This document shows, one piece after another, positions 27,022 through 36,049 of a DNA stretch of 64,000 nucleotides. Numbering within the stretch: the stretch's first letter is position 1; each line of letters starts with the position of its first letter. The notes beneath the pieces were generated by a model, which worked only from the letters and a program-made list of their open reading frames with translations, was not told the DNA's origin and ran no database searches. The stretch is from JAMLHH01 sp037189845 (lineage in GTDB: Bacteria; Bacteroidota; Bacteroidia; Chitinophagales; JADIYW01): the NCBI GenBank assembly GCA_037189845.1, contig JBBCIS010000009.1, forward strand, positions 1 through 64,000. Reading direction: 5' to 3'. The position numbers and the translations under genes are program-made.

Positions 27022-27338
27022 CGCGACCAGACTAAAAAAGTGGAAACCCCAGTAACTAAAAACCAAGATTCTGTGCGTTTCTGCGCCATTGGCTTTGCAG
27101 GCGGGAACCCACCGGACGAAGATGCTGTGAAAAATTTCCACCTTTGCACGATAAAAAAAATTGAGCACGTAAATTTCTCCCTTGGGAAATTTCAAAGGAT
27201 AAGACCATGAGGAGTTTTGGAAATTTTCAGCATCAAGGACAATGTGGGTCGCCGAAAAGCCCGGCGCGATTTTTTGCTATATTTTTTTCTAAAAAAAGTA
27301 TAAAAGAAAAAATAAGCCCCTTTCCCAAATACATTAGT
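27022..27338. other. Intergenic region with several inverted repeats
   Basis: No coding frame supported. GTGGAAA (about 27041) pairs with TTTCCAC (about 27135) across a GC-richer block; AAATTTC..GAAATTT forms a hairpin near 27170; GCCG..CGGC lies near 27255. The block CTGTGCGTTTCTGCG resembles decayed intergenic repeat sequence. An ATG at 27207 is in frame with the next gene, but the extension is not a signal peptide and was rejected. Confidence 0.4.
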
Positions 27339-28217
27339 ATGCGTTTTTTTGACGATTACAGAAATCGCTTTGTATATAGTAAAATCATTTTCCCCCTCTC
27401 ATTTCTTTTCAGCATCACCGCATTTTCTCAGGATATGAAAATACTGTGGCAGAGTGACAGCCTGCTGAGGCATCCCGAATCCATTGCTTATGACGCTAAA
27501 AGAAATTGTCTGTATGTTTCCAATATGGACAAAAATACTCCATTGAGTGATTTGTACACAGATCCGATTTCTATGGTAAGCACAGATGGAAAAACTATAG
27601 AAGTGGAATGGATGAAAGGATTTTCGTCACCTACAGGGTTGGTTCTGAAAAATGACACCTTATATATAGTAGAGAAAAATGGTATCGCTATTGTAGATGT
27701 GGAACATCAGAAGATCATTCAGAGAATTTCTATTGATTCAAAAGGGTTTTTAAATGATCTGACCATAGATGATAAAGGAAGAATCTTTGTAACAGAATCA
27801 GAAAAAGAAGGAAAGATATATCTGATAGAAAATGGAAAAAGCTCTATCTGGTTTTCAAGTAAACAGATCGGAGGCTTCAACGGAATTTTTGCCGACGGAA
27901 AATACCTGATATTGGGAGTCAATTCAGATCATACTTTGAAAAAGATCTGTGTGAAATCCCAGAAAATAAAAGATATTGCTTATCTCGGAGAAGGAAACAT
28001 TGACGGAATTCAAAAAACGAAATTAGGAAAATACCTGGTTTCTCATTTCCTTGGAAATATTTATGAAGTATGTAAAAAGGGAAAAGTGAACGAAATTTTC
28101 AATTCCAGAGATCAAAATCTTTTCGTGGCAGATTTTGCTTATGTTCCCGGGTTGAATCAGATATTTATTCCATCATTGAGGACCAATCACGTTTTTAGTT
28201 TGTATTATGAAAAATAG
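27339..28217 (+). CDS. Exported SMP-30/NHL-like beta-propeller protein
   Basis: 292 residues from ATG 27339, chosen because it gives a signal peptide (RFVYSKIIFPLSFLFSITAFSQ). The rest is a six-bladed-propeller type sequence with blades such as SIAYDAKRNCLYVSNM, FLNDLTIDDKGRIFVTES and FVADFAYVPGLNQIFIPS, as in SMP-30/gluconolactonase-like and NHL proteins. It may bind or open a sugar lactone, but catalytic metal ligands were not confirmed. It overlaps the GH105 gene start by 11 nt, so the two are co-translated. Confidence 0.78.
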   Translation: MRFFDDYRNRFVYSKIIFPLSFLFSITAFSQDMKILWQSDSLLRHPESIAYDAKRNCLYVSNMDKNTPLSDLYTDPISMVSTDGKTIEVEWMKGFSSPTGLVLKNDTLYIVEKNGIAIVDVEHQKIIQRISIDSKGFLNDLTIDDKGRIFVTESEKEGKIYLIENGKSSIWFSSKQIGGFNGIFADGKYLILGVNSDHTLKKICVKSQKIKDIAYLGEGNIDGIQKTKLGKYLVSHFLGNIYEVCKKGKVNEIFNSRDQNLFVADFAYVPGLNQIFIPSLRTNHVFSLYYEK

Positions 28218-29364
28218 TTTTTTTGCGTTTTTACTGATTTTTGCTGCATGCACATCACTGGCTCAGGCACAGACCTGGGTGGACTCACTGGATAATTATG
28301 CCCGTGAAAAATATATGCCGCCATCCAAATACAAATGGACATGGCAGAAGGCATCCCTATTGTTTGCGATGAACAAACAGTTTGATTTGGTCGCTCAGGA
28401 CAAACGTGCTGTTTATATGGATTTTGTCCAGAAAGCAATGAATAAAAAGCTCAGTAAAGCCAGTGGTTCCAGTCCCAATGCAGTAGCTTCCGGTTTGGGA
28501 ATGAGCTTTCTGGCACTGCATAAAAAAGGTGAAAAATATGAGAAAGCATCCAATAAAATTTTCCGGGATTATCAGAAAGTCAAACGCACAGACAACGGAG
28601 GAATATCTCACAAGAAATTTTTCAAAGAGCTCTGGGATGATACCATCTTTATGATTGGAATCTATCTGCAGAATATGTATCTGTGGACAGGTGATGAAAA
28701 ATATATCGATGAGCTTTTCTTACAGATAGACGCACATAGAGAAAAACTGTCAGATCCTGCGACCGGATTATGGTATCATGGCTGGGATGGAGATAACCGC
28801 AACAGATGTAATTTTTGCGGACAATCGGGCTGGAGCAAAAATCCTGAAAAAAGATCCAATGAATTCTGGGGAAGGGGCAATGGATGGGTAGTAGTTACCT
28901 TAGCAGAAACTGTAAAAACTTTACCGAAAGGACATCCAAAAAGAGCTACTGCAGAAGCATATTTAAAAGAAATGATTATTAATCTTCCTAAAGTTCAGGA
29001 CAAAAATACAGGACACTGGTATCAGCTGCCTATGCGACCTGAACAGGCAGGAAACTATATAGAGAGTTCGGCTACAGCCATGTTTGCTTATGGAATATTG
29101 GTAGCATTGCAGGAGCAAATAGTTGAAGGAGATGAATATTCAGATGCAGTAGCAAGAGCGTATGACGGCCTGAGACAATTCAGCATGAAAGATGCCGGAA
29201 ATGGATATCTGACTGTGATCAATGTATGCAAAGGTACCTGTATCGGTGATATGAATTACTACCTTAAACGCAGTGCAAACGGACAAAAACCTTACGGATT
29301 GGGAATGTCAATCGTTTTCGGAAGAGCATATGAAAACTTTATCAGACCAGAGGTCTCAAAATAA
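28207..29364 (+). CDS. Glycoside hydrolase family 88/105 protein (unsaturated uronyl hydrolase)
   Basis: 385 residues with a signal peptide (to LAQA). The family pattern is clear: KWTWQKASLLFAMNK, WDDTIFMIGIYL (catalytic Asp region), GLWYHGWDGDN, FWGRGNGWVVV and ESSATAMFAYGI. GH88/105 enzymes remove the unsaturated uronic acid left at oligosaccharide ends by polysaccharide lyases (pectin, ulvan, glycosaminoglycan degradation), usually in the periplasm. It overlaps the propeller gene by 11 nt; together with the T9SS protein this suggests a small polysaccharide-degradation cluster without SusCD genes. Confidence 0.9.
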   Translation: MKNSFFAFLLIFAACTSLAQAQTWVDSLDNYAREKYMPPSKYKWTWQKASLLFAMNKQFDLVAQDKRAVYMDFVQKAMNKKLSKASGSSPNAVASGLGMSFLALHKKGEKYEKASNKIFRDYQKVKRTDNGGISHKKFFKELWDDTIFMIGIYLQNMYLWTGDEKYIDELFLQIDAHREKLSDPATGLWYHGWDGDNRNRCNFCGQSGWSKNPEKRSNEFWGRGNGWVVVTLAETVKTLPKGHPKRATAEAYLKEMIINLPKVQDKNTGHWYQLPMRPEQAGNYIESSATAMFAYGILVALQEQIVEGDEYSDAVARAYDGLRQFSMKDAGNGYLTVINVCKGTCIGDMNYYLKRSANGQKPYGLGMSIVFGRAYENFIRPEVSK

Positions 29365-29387
29365 TTTTGCAACTTTTTTTAGTACTA

Positions 29388-29418
29388 TTTGGAGAAATAA
29401 AAGCGAATTGTATTTTTG
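29388..29418 (+). promoter_or_regulatory. Promoter of tRNA-Thr
   Basis: TTTG (29388-29391), a 19-nt spacer, then TATTTTTG (29411-29418); predicted start about 35 nt before the tRNA. Confidence 0.65.
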
Positions 29419-29459
29419 CGCAACCAAACGAAGTTCATTGTTTTGATAAAAGTTTTTAA

Positions 29460-29535
29460 GCCAGCATAGCTCAGTTGGTAGAGCTGCTGATTTGTAATCA
29501 GCAGGTCGGGGGTTCGAGTCCCTCTGCTGGCTCCA
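29460..29535 (+). tRNA. tRNA-Thr (anticodon TGT)
   Basis: Acceptor stem GCCAGCA/TGCTGGC, D-arm AGCTCAGTTGGTAGAGCT, anticodon arm CTGATTTGTAATCAG with TGT, T-arm GGGGGTTCGAGTCCC, discriminator T and an encoded CCA (29533-29535). Confidence 0.97.
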
Positions 29536-29592
29536 CTTTTATTTTTCTTCCATCTTATTTAATTTCATACTTCTTCTTAATTAAGAATCTAT

Positions 29593-29793
29593 ATGGAAGT
29601 ATGTCCTCGTTGTCAAAAAGAGTTTGCATGTCTGGCGGATGATATCGCACAATGTCCTTGTGGTACTATAAAGATATCTCAGCAGGTATACGAATATACT
29701 TCAGAAAAATATCCTTCTTGTTTGTGCCTGAATTGCCTTCAGGAATTGGAGGTAATTTTTCAGAATAATAAAAAAGAAGATAACAACGTGTAA
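29593..29793 (+). CDS. Cysteine-rich CWC family protein
   Basis: 66 residues with eight cysteines, in CPRC, C...CPC and CLCLNCL arrangements, matching the short cysteine-rich CWC family common in Bacteroidota and Proteobacteria. It probably folds around one or two zinc ions; function unknown. Cytoplasmic, no signal peptide. It lies just behind tRNA-Thr; no promoter could be separated from the tRNA unit. Confidence 0.8.
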   Translation: MEVCPRCQKEFACLADDIAQCPCGTIKISQQVYEYTSEKYPSCLCLNCLQELEVIFQNNKKEDNNV

Positions 29794-30001
29794 TTGAAAT
29801 AGCACTCATTCATCAGTTATATCTCTGTTTTATACCGATTATGCATTCAATATAGACCAATTTTGACTTCGTCTCATTGTTTTATTTGACTGCTATATCG
29901 GTATTAACGATTGTAAAATTTTAAAATATCGGTCTATTTAAAATTACAATCCGTATTACTTCAACACAGGATAACAGCTTAAAAATGAACTTCTCTAAAA
30001 C

Positions 30002-30030
30002 AAAAAATCCCGAAACCAAAGGCTTCGGGA
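30002..30030 (-). terminator. Terminator of porin gene
   Basis: On the minus strand TCCCGAA, a 9-nt loop, TTCGGGA, then TTTTTTG, 24 nt after the stop. Confidence 0.88.
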
Positions 30031-30053
30031 CTGGATAGTGATGTTGCTGTGTT

Positions 30054-31133
30054 TTAAAAACTTAAGACTGCAGCTAGCAACATCGTAGGTTGTATTTTTG
30101 ATCCTGATCCGTCGTTTTTATAGAAAATCTCTTCATTGGAATATTTTACACGTACTTCAGGGATGAAAGTCATCGGGCCTACTGTAAGGTTTGCGTTCAC
30201 AGTGAAATCATAGAAGTTTTTAGAACCGATTCCTGCTAATGCATCCGGATCACCGAAGTAACCAACACGACCACCTAAACTTGCCCAATCAGCTACCGGA
30301 CCTTGTGCATATAGATAAGTAGTGAAGTATTTGGATTTTACTGTTTCATCAGTATAAAGTTTGTCATTTTGATAGTGTAAAGCTGCATTTATACCTAATA
30401 GGCCACCTTTTTCTTTACCTATATTATAGGTACCGGTTAAGTCGATAGAGTGTCTGAAAGATTTTTGGATGAATTCGTCACCTGCTTCTACTGTATTACC
30501 TCCTACATAGTTAAGGTAAACACCTCCGTTATCAGCACTATACCCAAGCTGAGAACCAACAAATTTTCTTCTGGTCCATACTTCTTTCGAGTCAGTAGGG
30601 CTCATGGCAGCTACCATGAAGTTAAATTTATCTTTAGTAAAGTTTGCTTTGAAACCAGTATGGTAGAACGGTCCGTTCTGGAAAGCCAATGAAGTAGAAT
30701 ATTGAAAGTTTCCGGTAGGTTCTATGACCTCATAGCCAAAGAACGTACTGAATGTTCCCATGGTCAGCTCTACAAAATCTGCTGGTTTATAAGTCAGATA
30801 AAGTTGTTTGATGACCCCTCCGAATTCATCACCATTAGCAGCCAAGGCTCTTGGTCCGAAAGCTAAGTCTGCCATAAAGCCTACTTTTCCAAAATCTTTA
30901 GACAACATCAGGTTCGCCATACCCAGATTGAATGTGTTTGCATTATAAGAGAATGCTTCATGACTCACTTCATTACCTGCCTTAGGTGCAAAATTTGTTT
31001 GAGTGTATACGTCCACTGATCCGGCAATATCAAAAGGTAATTTGTCTTTCCAGGATTTTTCCTCAGTTTCCTCTGCAAATATCGAAAATGGCATTGCAAG
31101 CAGCGAAGCGGCGAGTAATAGTTTAGATTTCAT
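30054..31133 (-). CDS. Outer-membrane porin, OmpL-like BBP2 family
   Basis: 359 residues with signal peptide MKSKLLLAASLLAMPFSIFA. The mature protein is made of alternating amphipathic strands (YTQTNFAPKAG, LMLSKDFGKVGFMADLAFGP, FNFMVAAMSPTDSKEVW) ending in a terminal Phe (LLAAVLSF), as in the putative beta-barrel porin-2 family. It probably allows passive entry of small solutes. It is divergent from gltB, which may hint at nitrogen-related co-regulation, but that is only positional. Confidence 0.85.
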   Translation of the reverse strand: MKSKLLLAASLLAMPFSIFAEETEEKSWKDKLPFDIAGSVDVYTQTNFAPKAGNEVSHEAFSYNANTFNLGMANLMLSKDFGKVGFMADLAFGPRALAANGDEFGGVIKQLYLTYKPADFVELTMGTFSTFFGYEVIEPTGNFQYSTSLAFQNGPFYHTGFKANFTKDKFNFMVAAMSPTDSKEVWTRRKFVGSQLGYSADNGGVYLNYVGGNTVEAGDEFIQKSFRHSIDLTGTYNIGKEKGGLLGINAALHYQNDKLYTDETVKSKYFTTYLYAQGPVADWASLGGRVGYFGDPDALAGIGSKNFYDFTVNANLTVGPMTFIPEVRVKYSNEEIFYKNDGSGSKIQPTMLLAAVLSF

Positions 31134-31476
31134 GATATGTGTTTTATTTTTTAACGATAAACGAAATTATGTATTTAATTCAAAAATTTACTCGATTATT
31201 TTCATTTAATATTTACTTAAAACTCAATAAACTTTTAAAAAATCACATATTATATCATATATTGTAAAATATAAATTGTTTTCACTTTCCCATTTTCTGC
31301 CTTTCCGGTAAGTGAAATAAATGGGAATATTCAATCTTAAACTTTTCTTAAACGCCCGATTTATGGAGTTTTAACAAAATCGCCGTAATATTATTAGTTG
31401 TATTAGTAGGGCTCGACATAGATTTTGCTTTTACTATTTATTTCAAGCTTTTTTTAAACATTCGGAAAAACTAACT
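31134..31476. other. Divergent promoter region of porin and gltBD
   Basis: Very AT-rich, no coding frame supported. Near-consensus -7 boxes are present on both sides (TAATTTCG for the porin; AGATTTTG-type for gltB) but neither is exact, so starts are not assigned. Confidence 0.4.
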
Positions 31477-34400
31477 ATGGGAAGAAATGGCGATCAACCA
31501 GAGGGGCTTTATCACCCTTCCTTTGAAAAAGATGCCTGCGGTATTGGTTTTGTAGCGAATCTGAAAGGCAAGCAGTCTCATGAAGTAGTACAGGATGCAC
31601 TCACTATGTTGGAGAACATGGAACACAGAGGTGGATGTGGGTGTGAAAGTAATACTGGTGATGGTGCAGGCATTTTGATTCAGATACCACATCTTTTTTA
31701 CAAGAGCGAAGCCAGTAAATTAAACATTGATTTACCTGAAGCAGGTAAGTATGGAACAGGTATAACATTTTTTCCCAAGGATACTGAGCGAAAGAACGCA
31801 GCACTTGAAATTTTAAACAAAGTTGCCAGGCAACTGGATTTTACAATTTTAGGCTGGAGAAAATTAGGCGTAGATACTGCTTTGGTAGGACCTACTGCTC
31901 TTTCTGCTGAACCAAGCGTTGAGCAGATTTTCATTGTACCTAATTATAAGGTAGAAGATGTAGATACTCTGGAAAGAAAACTTTTTGTTTTCAGAAACCT
32001 TGTAACGCATCAAATTCACAAAGAAGTAGAAAATTCTAAAGATTTATTCTATTTCACTTCTTTGTCAGCAAGTACAGTTATCTATAAAGGTCAGCTGACT
32101 ACATGGCAGGTATTACCTTACTTTCTGGATCTTCAGGATGAGTTGGTTCAGTCCGCAATGGCATTGGTCCACTCAAGATTTTCCACAAATACATTCCCTA
32201 AATGGAAGCTGGCTCAGCCATTCAGGTATTTAGCACACAATGGTGAGATCAACACTATCCGTGGTAATGTGAACTGGATGAGAACTAAAGAAACATTATT
32301 AGAATGTTCTTTATTCACAAAAGAAGAGTTAGAAATGATTCTTCCGATCTGTGACCCGGACCAATCTGACTCCGCTAACTTAGATAATGTAGTAGAGCTG
32401 CTATATTTATCAGGAAGATCTTTACCACACGCATTAATGATGCTGGTGCCGGAAGCATGGCAGGACAACGATCAGATGCCTGACTATAAAAAAGCTTTCT
32501 ACGAATACCACGATTGTCTATTTGAGCCATGGGACGGACCTGCATCTATCTGTTTTACAGATGGTAAAATAGTAGGAGCTACTTTGGACAGAAACGGTTT
32601 GAGACCGTCCAGATTTGTGTTGACTTCTGATGATAAATTAGTAATGTCATCTGAAGCAGGAGCACTTCCGATAGATGAGTCTAAAGCAATATTAAAAGGC
32701 CGTCTTCAGCCGGGAAGAATGTTCATCGCTGACTTGAGCGAGGGCAGAATTATCTCTGATGAAGAACTGAAATACAAAATCTGTAATGAGCATCCTTACA
32801 GAGAATGGCTGACTAAAAACAAAATCACTTTCAGTGATTTGCCGGTGTCGCCGATAGTTGAGCAACATTTGAATACAACAGAGTTATTTGAGCAACAGCA
32901 AGCATTCGGATATACTACTGAAGATGTGAAAGTGATCATCACTCCAATGGCAAAAACTGCATACGAACCATTGGGTTCTATGGGTACAGATACACCATTG
33001 GCGGTGCTTTCTGATCAAAGTCAGAACATATCTAACTACTTCAAGCAATTATTTGCCCAGGTGACGAATCCCCCGATTGACCCTATTCGTGAGAGATTGG
33101 TCATGAGTACATTCTCTATGTTGGGAGGTGGTACATCTATTCTGGAAACAAAGCCGGAAAGCTGCAAGCAGATCAGTATTAAACAACCAATCTTATCAGA
33201 TGCAGATATAGCAAAATTAAGATATATCAAGCACCCTGATTTCAAGGTAATAACAATTTCTACTCTCTTCCCGGGAACCGGAAAACCGGGGGCACTGGAA
33301 AGAGCTATCAATAAAATCTGCAAGCAGGCAGAAGAGGCTCTGGAAAACGGCAACAATATTCTGATTCTTTCTGACAGAGGAGTAGATAAAGACAATGCGC
33401 CTATCCCGTCATTACTGGCAGTAGGAGCTGTTCATCATCATCTGATCAATAAAGGATCACGTATCAATTGTTCATTGGTAGTAGAGAGTGGTGATATCAG
33501 AGAAGTACATCATTTTGCTACCCATATTGGTTTTGGCGCGAGCGCAATACATCCGTATCTGGCTTTCCAGACTATCTATAATCTGGGTCAGAACCAATTG
33601 AAAGAGACAGGATACAGCTACGATAAATTAGTAGAAAACTTTACAAAAGCAGCCAGCAACGGTCTGTTAAAGATTTTCTCTAAAATGGGTATTTCTACAT
33701 ATCAGTCCTACCACGGCGCTCAGATATTTGAGATCGTTGGTTTGAACAAGGATGTAGTGAATAAATGTTTCGCAGGAACACCTTCCAGAATCGGAGGCTT
33801 GTCTTTCGATGATATTGCTAAAGAAGTATTGATTCGCCATGACAATGCATTCCCGGAAAAAGAAGTGGTAAATCCACGTTTAGCTGTGGGTGGTGTATAT
33901 CAGTGGAAACGCAGAGGCGAAGCTCACCTGTTCAATCCGGATACAATTCATCTTTTACAATATTCTACTAAAAAAGGAGATTATAAATTATTCAAACAAT
34001 TCTCAGCTAAAATCAATGATCAGGCTGACAAAGCTATCACATTGAGAAGCTTGTTTGATTTTGATTTCTCCAAGGCAAAACCAATCTCTATAGATGAAGT
34101 GGAACCGGTAGAAAATATCATGAAGCGTTTTGCTACAGGAGCGATGTCCTTTGGATCGATCTCTTACGAAGCACATAAAACACTTGCAATCGCTATGAAC
34201 CGTATCGGCGGCAAGAGCAACAGCGGTGAAGGTGGTGAAGATGAAGCAAGATTTGAAAAACACGCCAATGGCGACTGGGAAAGGTCTGCTATCAAGCAGG
34301 TAGCTTCAGGTCGTTTCGGTGTAACTTCATATTATCTGGCAAATGCTGATGAGCTGCAGATCAAAATGGCTCAGGGTGCTAAGCCGGGTGAAGGTGGTCA

Positions 34401-36018
34401 GCTACCGGGCGATAAAGTAGACGAATGGATCGGCCGTACAAGACACAGCACTCCGGGAGTAGGTTTGATTTCTCCTCCTCCGCACCATGATATCTACTCC
34501 ATTGAAGATTTATCTCAGCTGATATTTGACTTGAAAAATTCAAATCCGAAAGCGAGAATCAATGTAAAATTAGTAGCTGAAGCCGGTGTGGGTACAATTG
34601 CAGCTGGTGTAGCGAAAGCAAAAGCAGATGTTGTATTAGTATCCGGTTATGATGGTGGAACCGGAGCATCTCCTATCTCATCTATCAAGCATGCTGGTTT
34701 ACCATGGGAGCTTGGTTTGGCAGAAGCTCATCAGACATTAGTAAAAAATAATCTCAGAAGCCGCGTGACTTTACAGACCGATGGTCAGTTGAGAACAGGC
34801 AGAGATATTGCTATCGCTACATTATTAGGAGCTGAAGAATACGGTATTGCTACTGCTGCATTGGTAGTATCGGGCTGTATCATGATGAGAAAATGTCACC
34901 TGAATACCTGTCCGGTAGGGGTGGCAACTCAGGATCCGATTCTAAGACAAAGATTTACAGGAGATCCTCAGCATGTTATCAACTTCTTCAATTTTGTTGC
35001 ACAGGAGCTGAGAGAAATCATGGCTGAATTAGGTTTCAGAACTATCAATGAAATGGTAGGTCAGACAGATTTTCTGAAATCAAGAGACAATATCACTCAT
35101 TGGAAAACTAAAAATATAGACTTGTCTAATATTCTGTACAAAGTTCCTGCAGATGAGACCATTGGTCTTTACAAACAGGAAGAACAGGATCACGGATTAG
35201 ACAAAGTGTTGGATAATAAATTAATTGCTGCGGCTCAGCCTGCACTGGACAATGCTCAGAAAGTAACTGCTGATTTTAATATCATCAATACCGACAGAGC
35301 TTGCGGAACCACTTTATCTTACATGATTTCCAGTAAGTATAAAGGAAAAGGTTTACCGCAGGATACCATCGAATTTAACTTCAGAGGTTCAGCAGGACAA
35401 AGCTTTGGCGCATTCGGAGCACCCGGAATCAGATTTAATCTGGAGGGTGAGGCAAATGACTATTTAGGTAAAGGTCTTTCAGGCGGTCGTATTACTGTGT
35501 TCCCGGATAGAATTTCACAGCTAAAGGCGAACGATAATATTATCATTGGAAACGTAGCATTGTATGGTGCTACTTCAGGAGAAGTATTTATCAAAGGGAT
35601 GGCTGGTGAAAGATTCTGCGTTCGTAACTCGGGTGCTACAGCAGTAGTGGAAGGAGTAGGAGATCATGGCTGTGAATATATGACAGGTGGTCTGGCAGTC
35701 ATCTTAGGCAAAACAGGCAGAAACTTTGCTGCTGGTATGAGCGGCGGAGTTGCTTATGTATATGATGTGAATAATGAATTCCCTGTCAACATCAATAAAG
35801 AGATGGTACAGCTGGAAGCATTAGAAAGTGAAGATCTGGATCTTTTACATGATTTAGTCTCCAAACACAGCTCATTTACAAATAGTGAGGTCGCAGGTAC
35901 AATTTTACAAAACTGGGGTGCTGCCAAGAAATTTTTCGTAAAAGTCATGCCAACGGATTACAAACGCGTACTGGCTGAAAGAAAAGCTAAAGCAGTAGCG
36001 ACGGCATTGAGCAATTAA
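31477..36018 (+). CDS. gltB: Glutamate synthase large subunit
   Basis: 1513 residues, full length. The N-terminal glutamine amidotransferase has its nucleophile Cys21 in DACGIGF, preceded by a short propeptide that is normally removed. Then come the central domain, the FMN-binding synthase domain (GGEDEARFEKHANGDW, PGEGGQLPGDKV, GYDGGTGASP) with the 3Fe-4S cysteines in CIMMRKCHLNTCPVG, and the C-terminal GXGXG beta-helix. It makes two glutamates from glutamine and 2-oxoglutarate. gltD follows after 31 nt in the same operon. Confidence 0.98.
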   Translation: MGRNGDQPEGLYHPSFEKDACGIGFVANLKGKQSHEVVQDALTMLENMEHRGGCGCESNTGDGAGILIQIPHLFYKSEASKLNIDLPEAGKYGTGITFFPKDTERKNAALEILNKVARQLDFTILGWRKLGVDTALVGPTALSAEPSVEQIFIVPNYKVEDVDTLERKLFVFRNLVTHQIHKEVENSKDLFYFTSLSASTVIYKGQLTTWQVLPYFLDLQDELVQSAMALVHSRFSTNTFPKWKLAQPFRYLAHNGEINTIRGNVNWMRTKETLLECSLFTKEELEMILPICDPDQSDSANLDNVVELLYLSGRSLPHALMMLVPEAWQDNDQMPDYKKAFYEYHDCLFEPWDGPASICFTDGKIVGATLDRNGLRPSRFVLTSDDKLVMSSEAGALPIDESKAILKGRLQPGRMFIADLSEGRIISDEELKYKICNEHPYREWLTKNKITFSDLPVSPIVEQHLNTTELFEQQQAFGYTTEDVKVIITPMAKTAYEPLGSMGTDTPLAVLSDQSQNISNYFKQLFAQVTNPPIDPIRERLVMSTFSMLGGGTSILETKPESCKQISIKQPILSDADIAKLRYIKHPDFKVITISTLFPGTGKPGALERAINKICKQAEEALENGNNILILSDRGVDKDNAPIPSLLAVGAVHHHLINKGSRINCSLVVESGDIREVHHFATHIGFGASAIHPYLAFQTIYNLGQNQLKETGYSYDKLVENFTKAASNGLLKIFSKMGISTYQSYHGAQIFEIVGLNKDVVNKCFAGTPSRIGGLSFDDIAKEVLIRHDNAFPEKEVVNPRLAVGGVYQWKRRGEAHLFNPDTIHLLQYSTKKGDYKLFKQFSAKINDQADKAITLRSLFDFDFSKAKPISIDEVEPVENIMKRFATGAMSFGSISYEAHKTLAIAMNRIGGKSNSGEGGEDEARFEKHANGDWERSAIKQVASGRFGVTSYYLANADELQIKMAQGAKPGEGGQLPGDKVDEWIGRTRHSTPGVGLISPPPHHDIYSIEDLSQLIFDLKNSNPKARINVKLVAEAGVGTIAAGVAKAKADVVLVSGYDGGTGASPISSIKHAGLPWELGLAEAHQTLVKNNLRSRVTLQTDGQLRTGRDIAIATLLGAEEYGIATAALVVSGCIMMRKCHLNTCPVGVATQDPILRQRFTGDPQHVINFFNFVAQELREIMAELGFRTINEMVGQTDFLKSRDNITHWKTKNIDLSNILYKVPADETIGLYKQEEQDHGLDKVLDNKLIAAAQPALDNAQKVTADFNIINTDRACGTTLSYMISSKYKGKGLPQDTIEFNFRGSAGQSFGAFGAPGIRFNLEGEANDYLGKGLSGGRITVFPDRISQLKANDNIIIGNVALYGATSGEVFIKGMAGERFCVRNSGATAVVEGVGDHGCEYMTGGLAVILGKTGRNFAAGMSGGVAYVYDVNNEFPVNINKEMVQLEALESEDLDLLHDLVSKHSSFTNSEVAGTILQNWGAAKKFFVKVMPTDYKRVLAERKAKAVATALSN

Positions 36019-36049
36019 TTTTAAAGAACACTTAGAGTCAAAATAAAAG

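Noticed and set aside
27207..27338. Earlier ATG start for the propeller protein
   Set aside because: The extension is basic and not a signal peptide, while ATG 27339 begins a good signal peptide.
31420..31435. AGATTTTG as -7 box of gltB
   Set aside because: Differs from TAnnTTTG at the first position or by an extra T; distance acceptable but not convincing.
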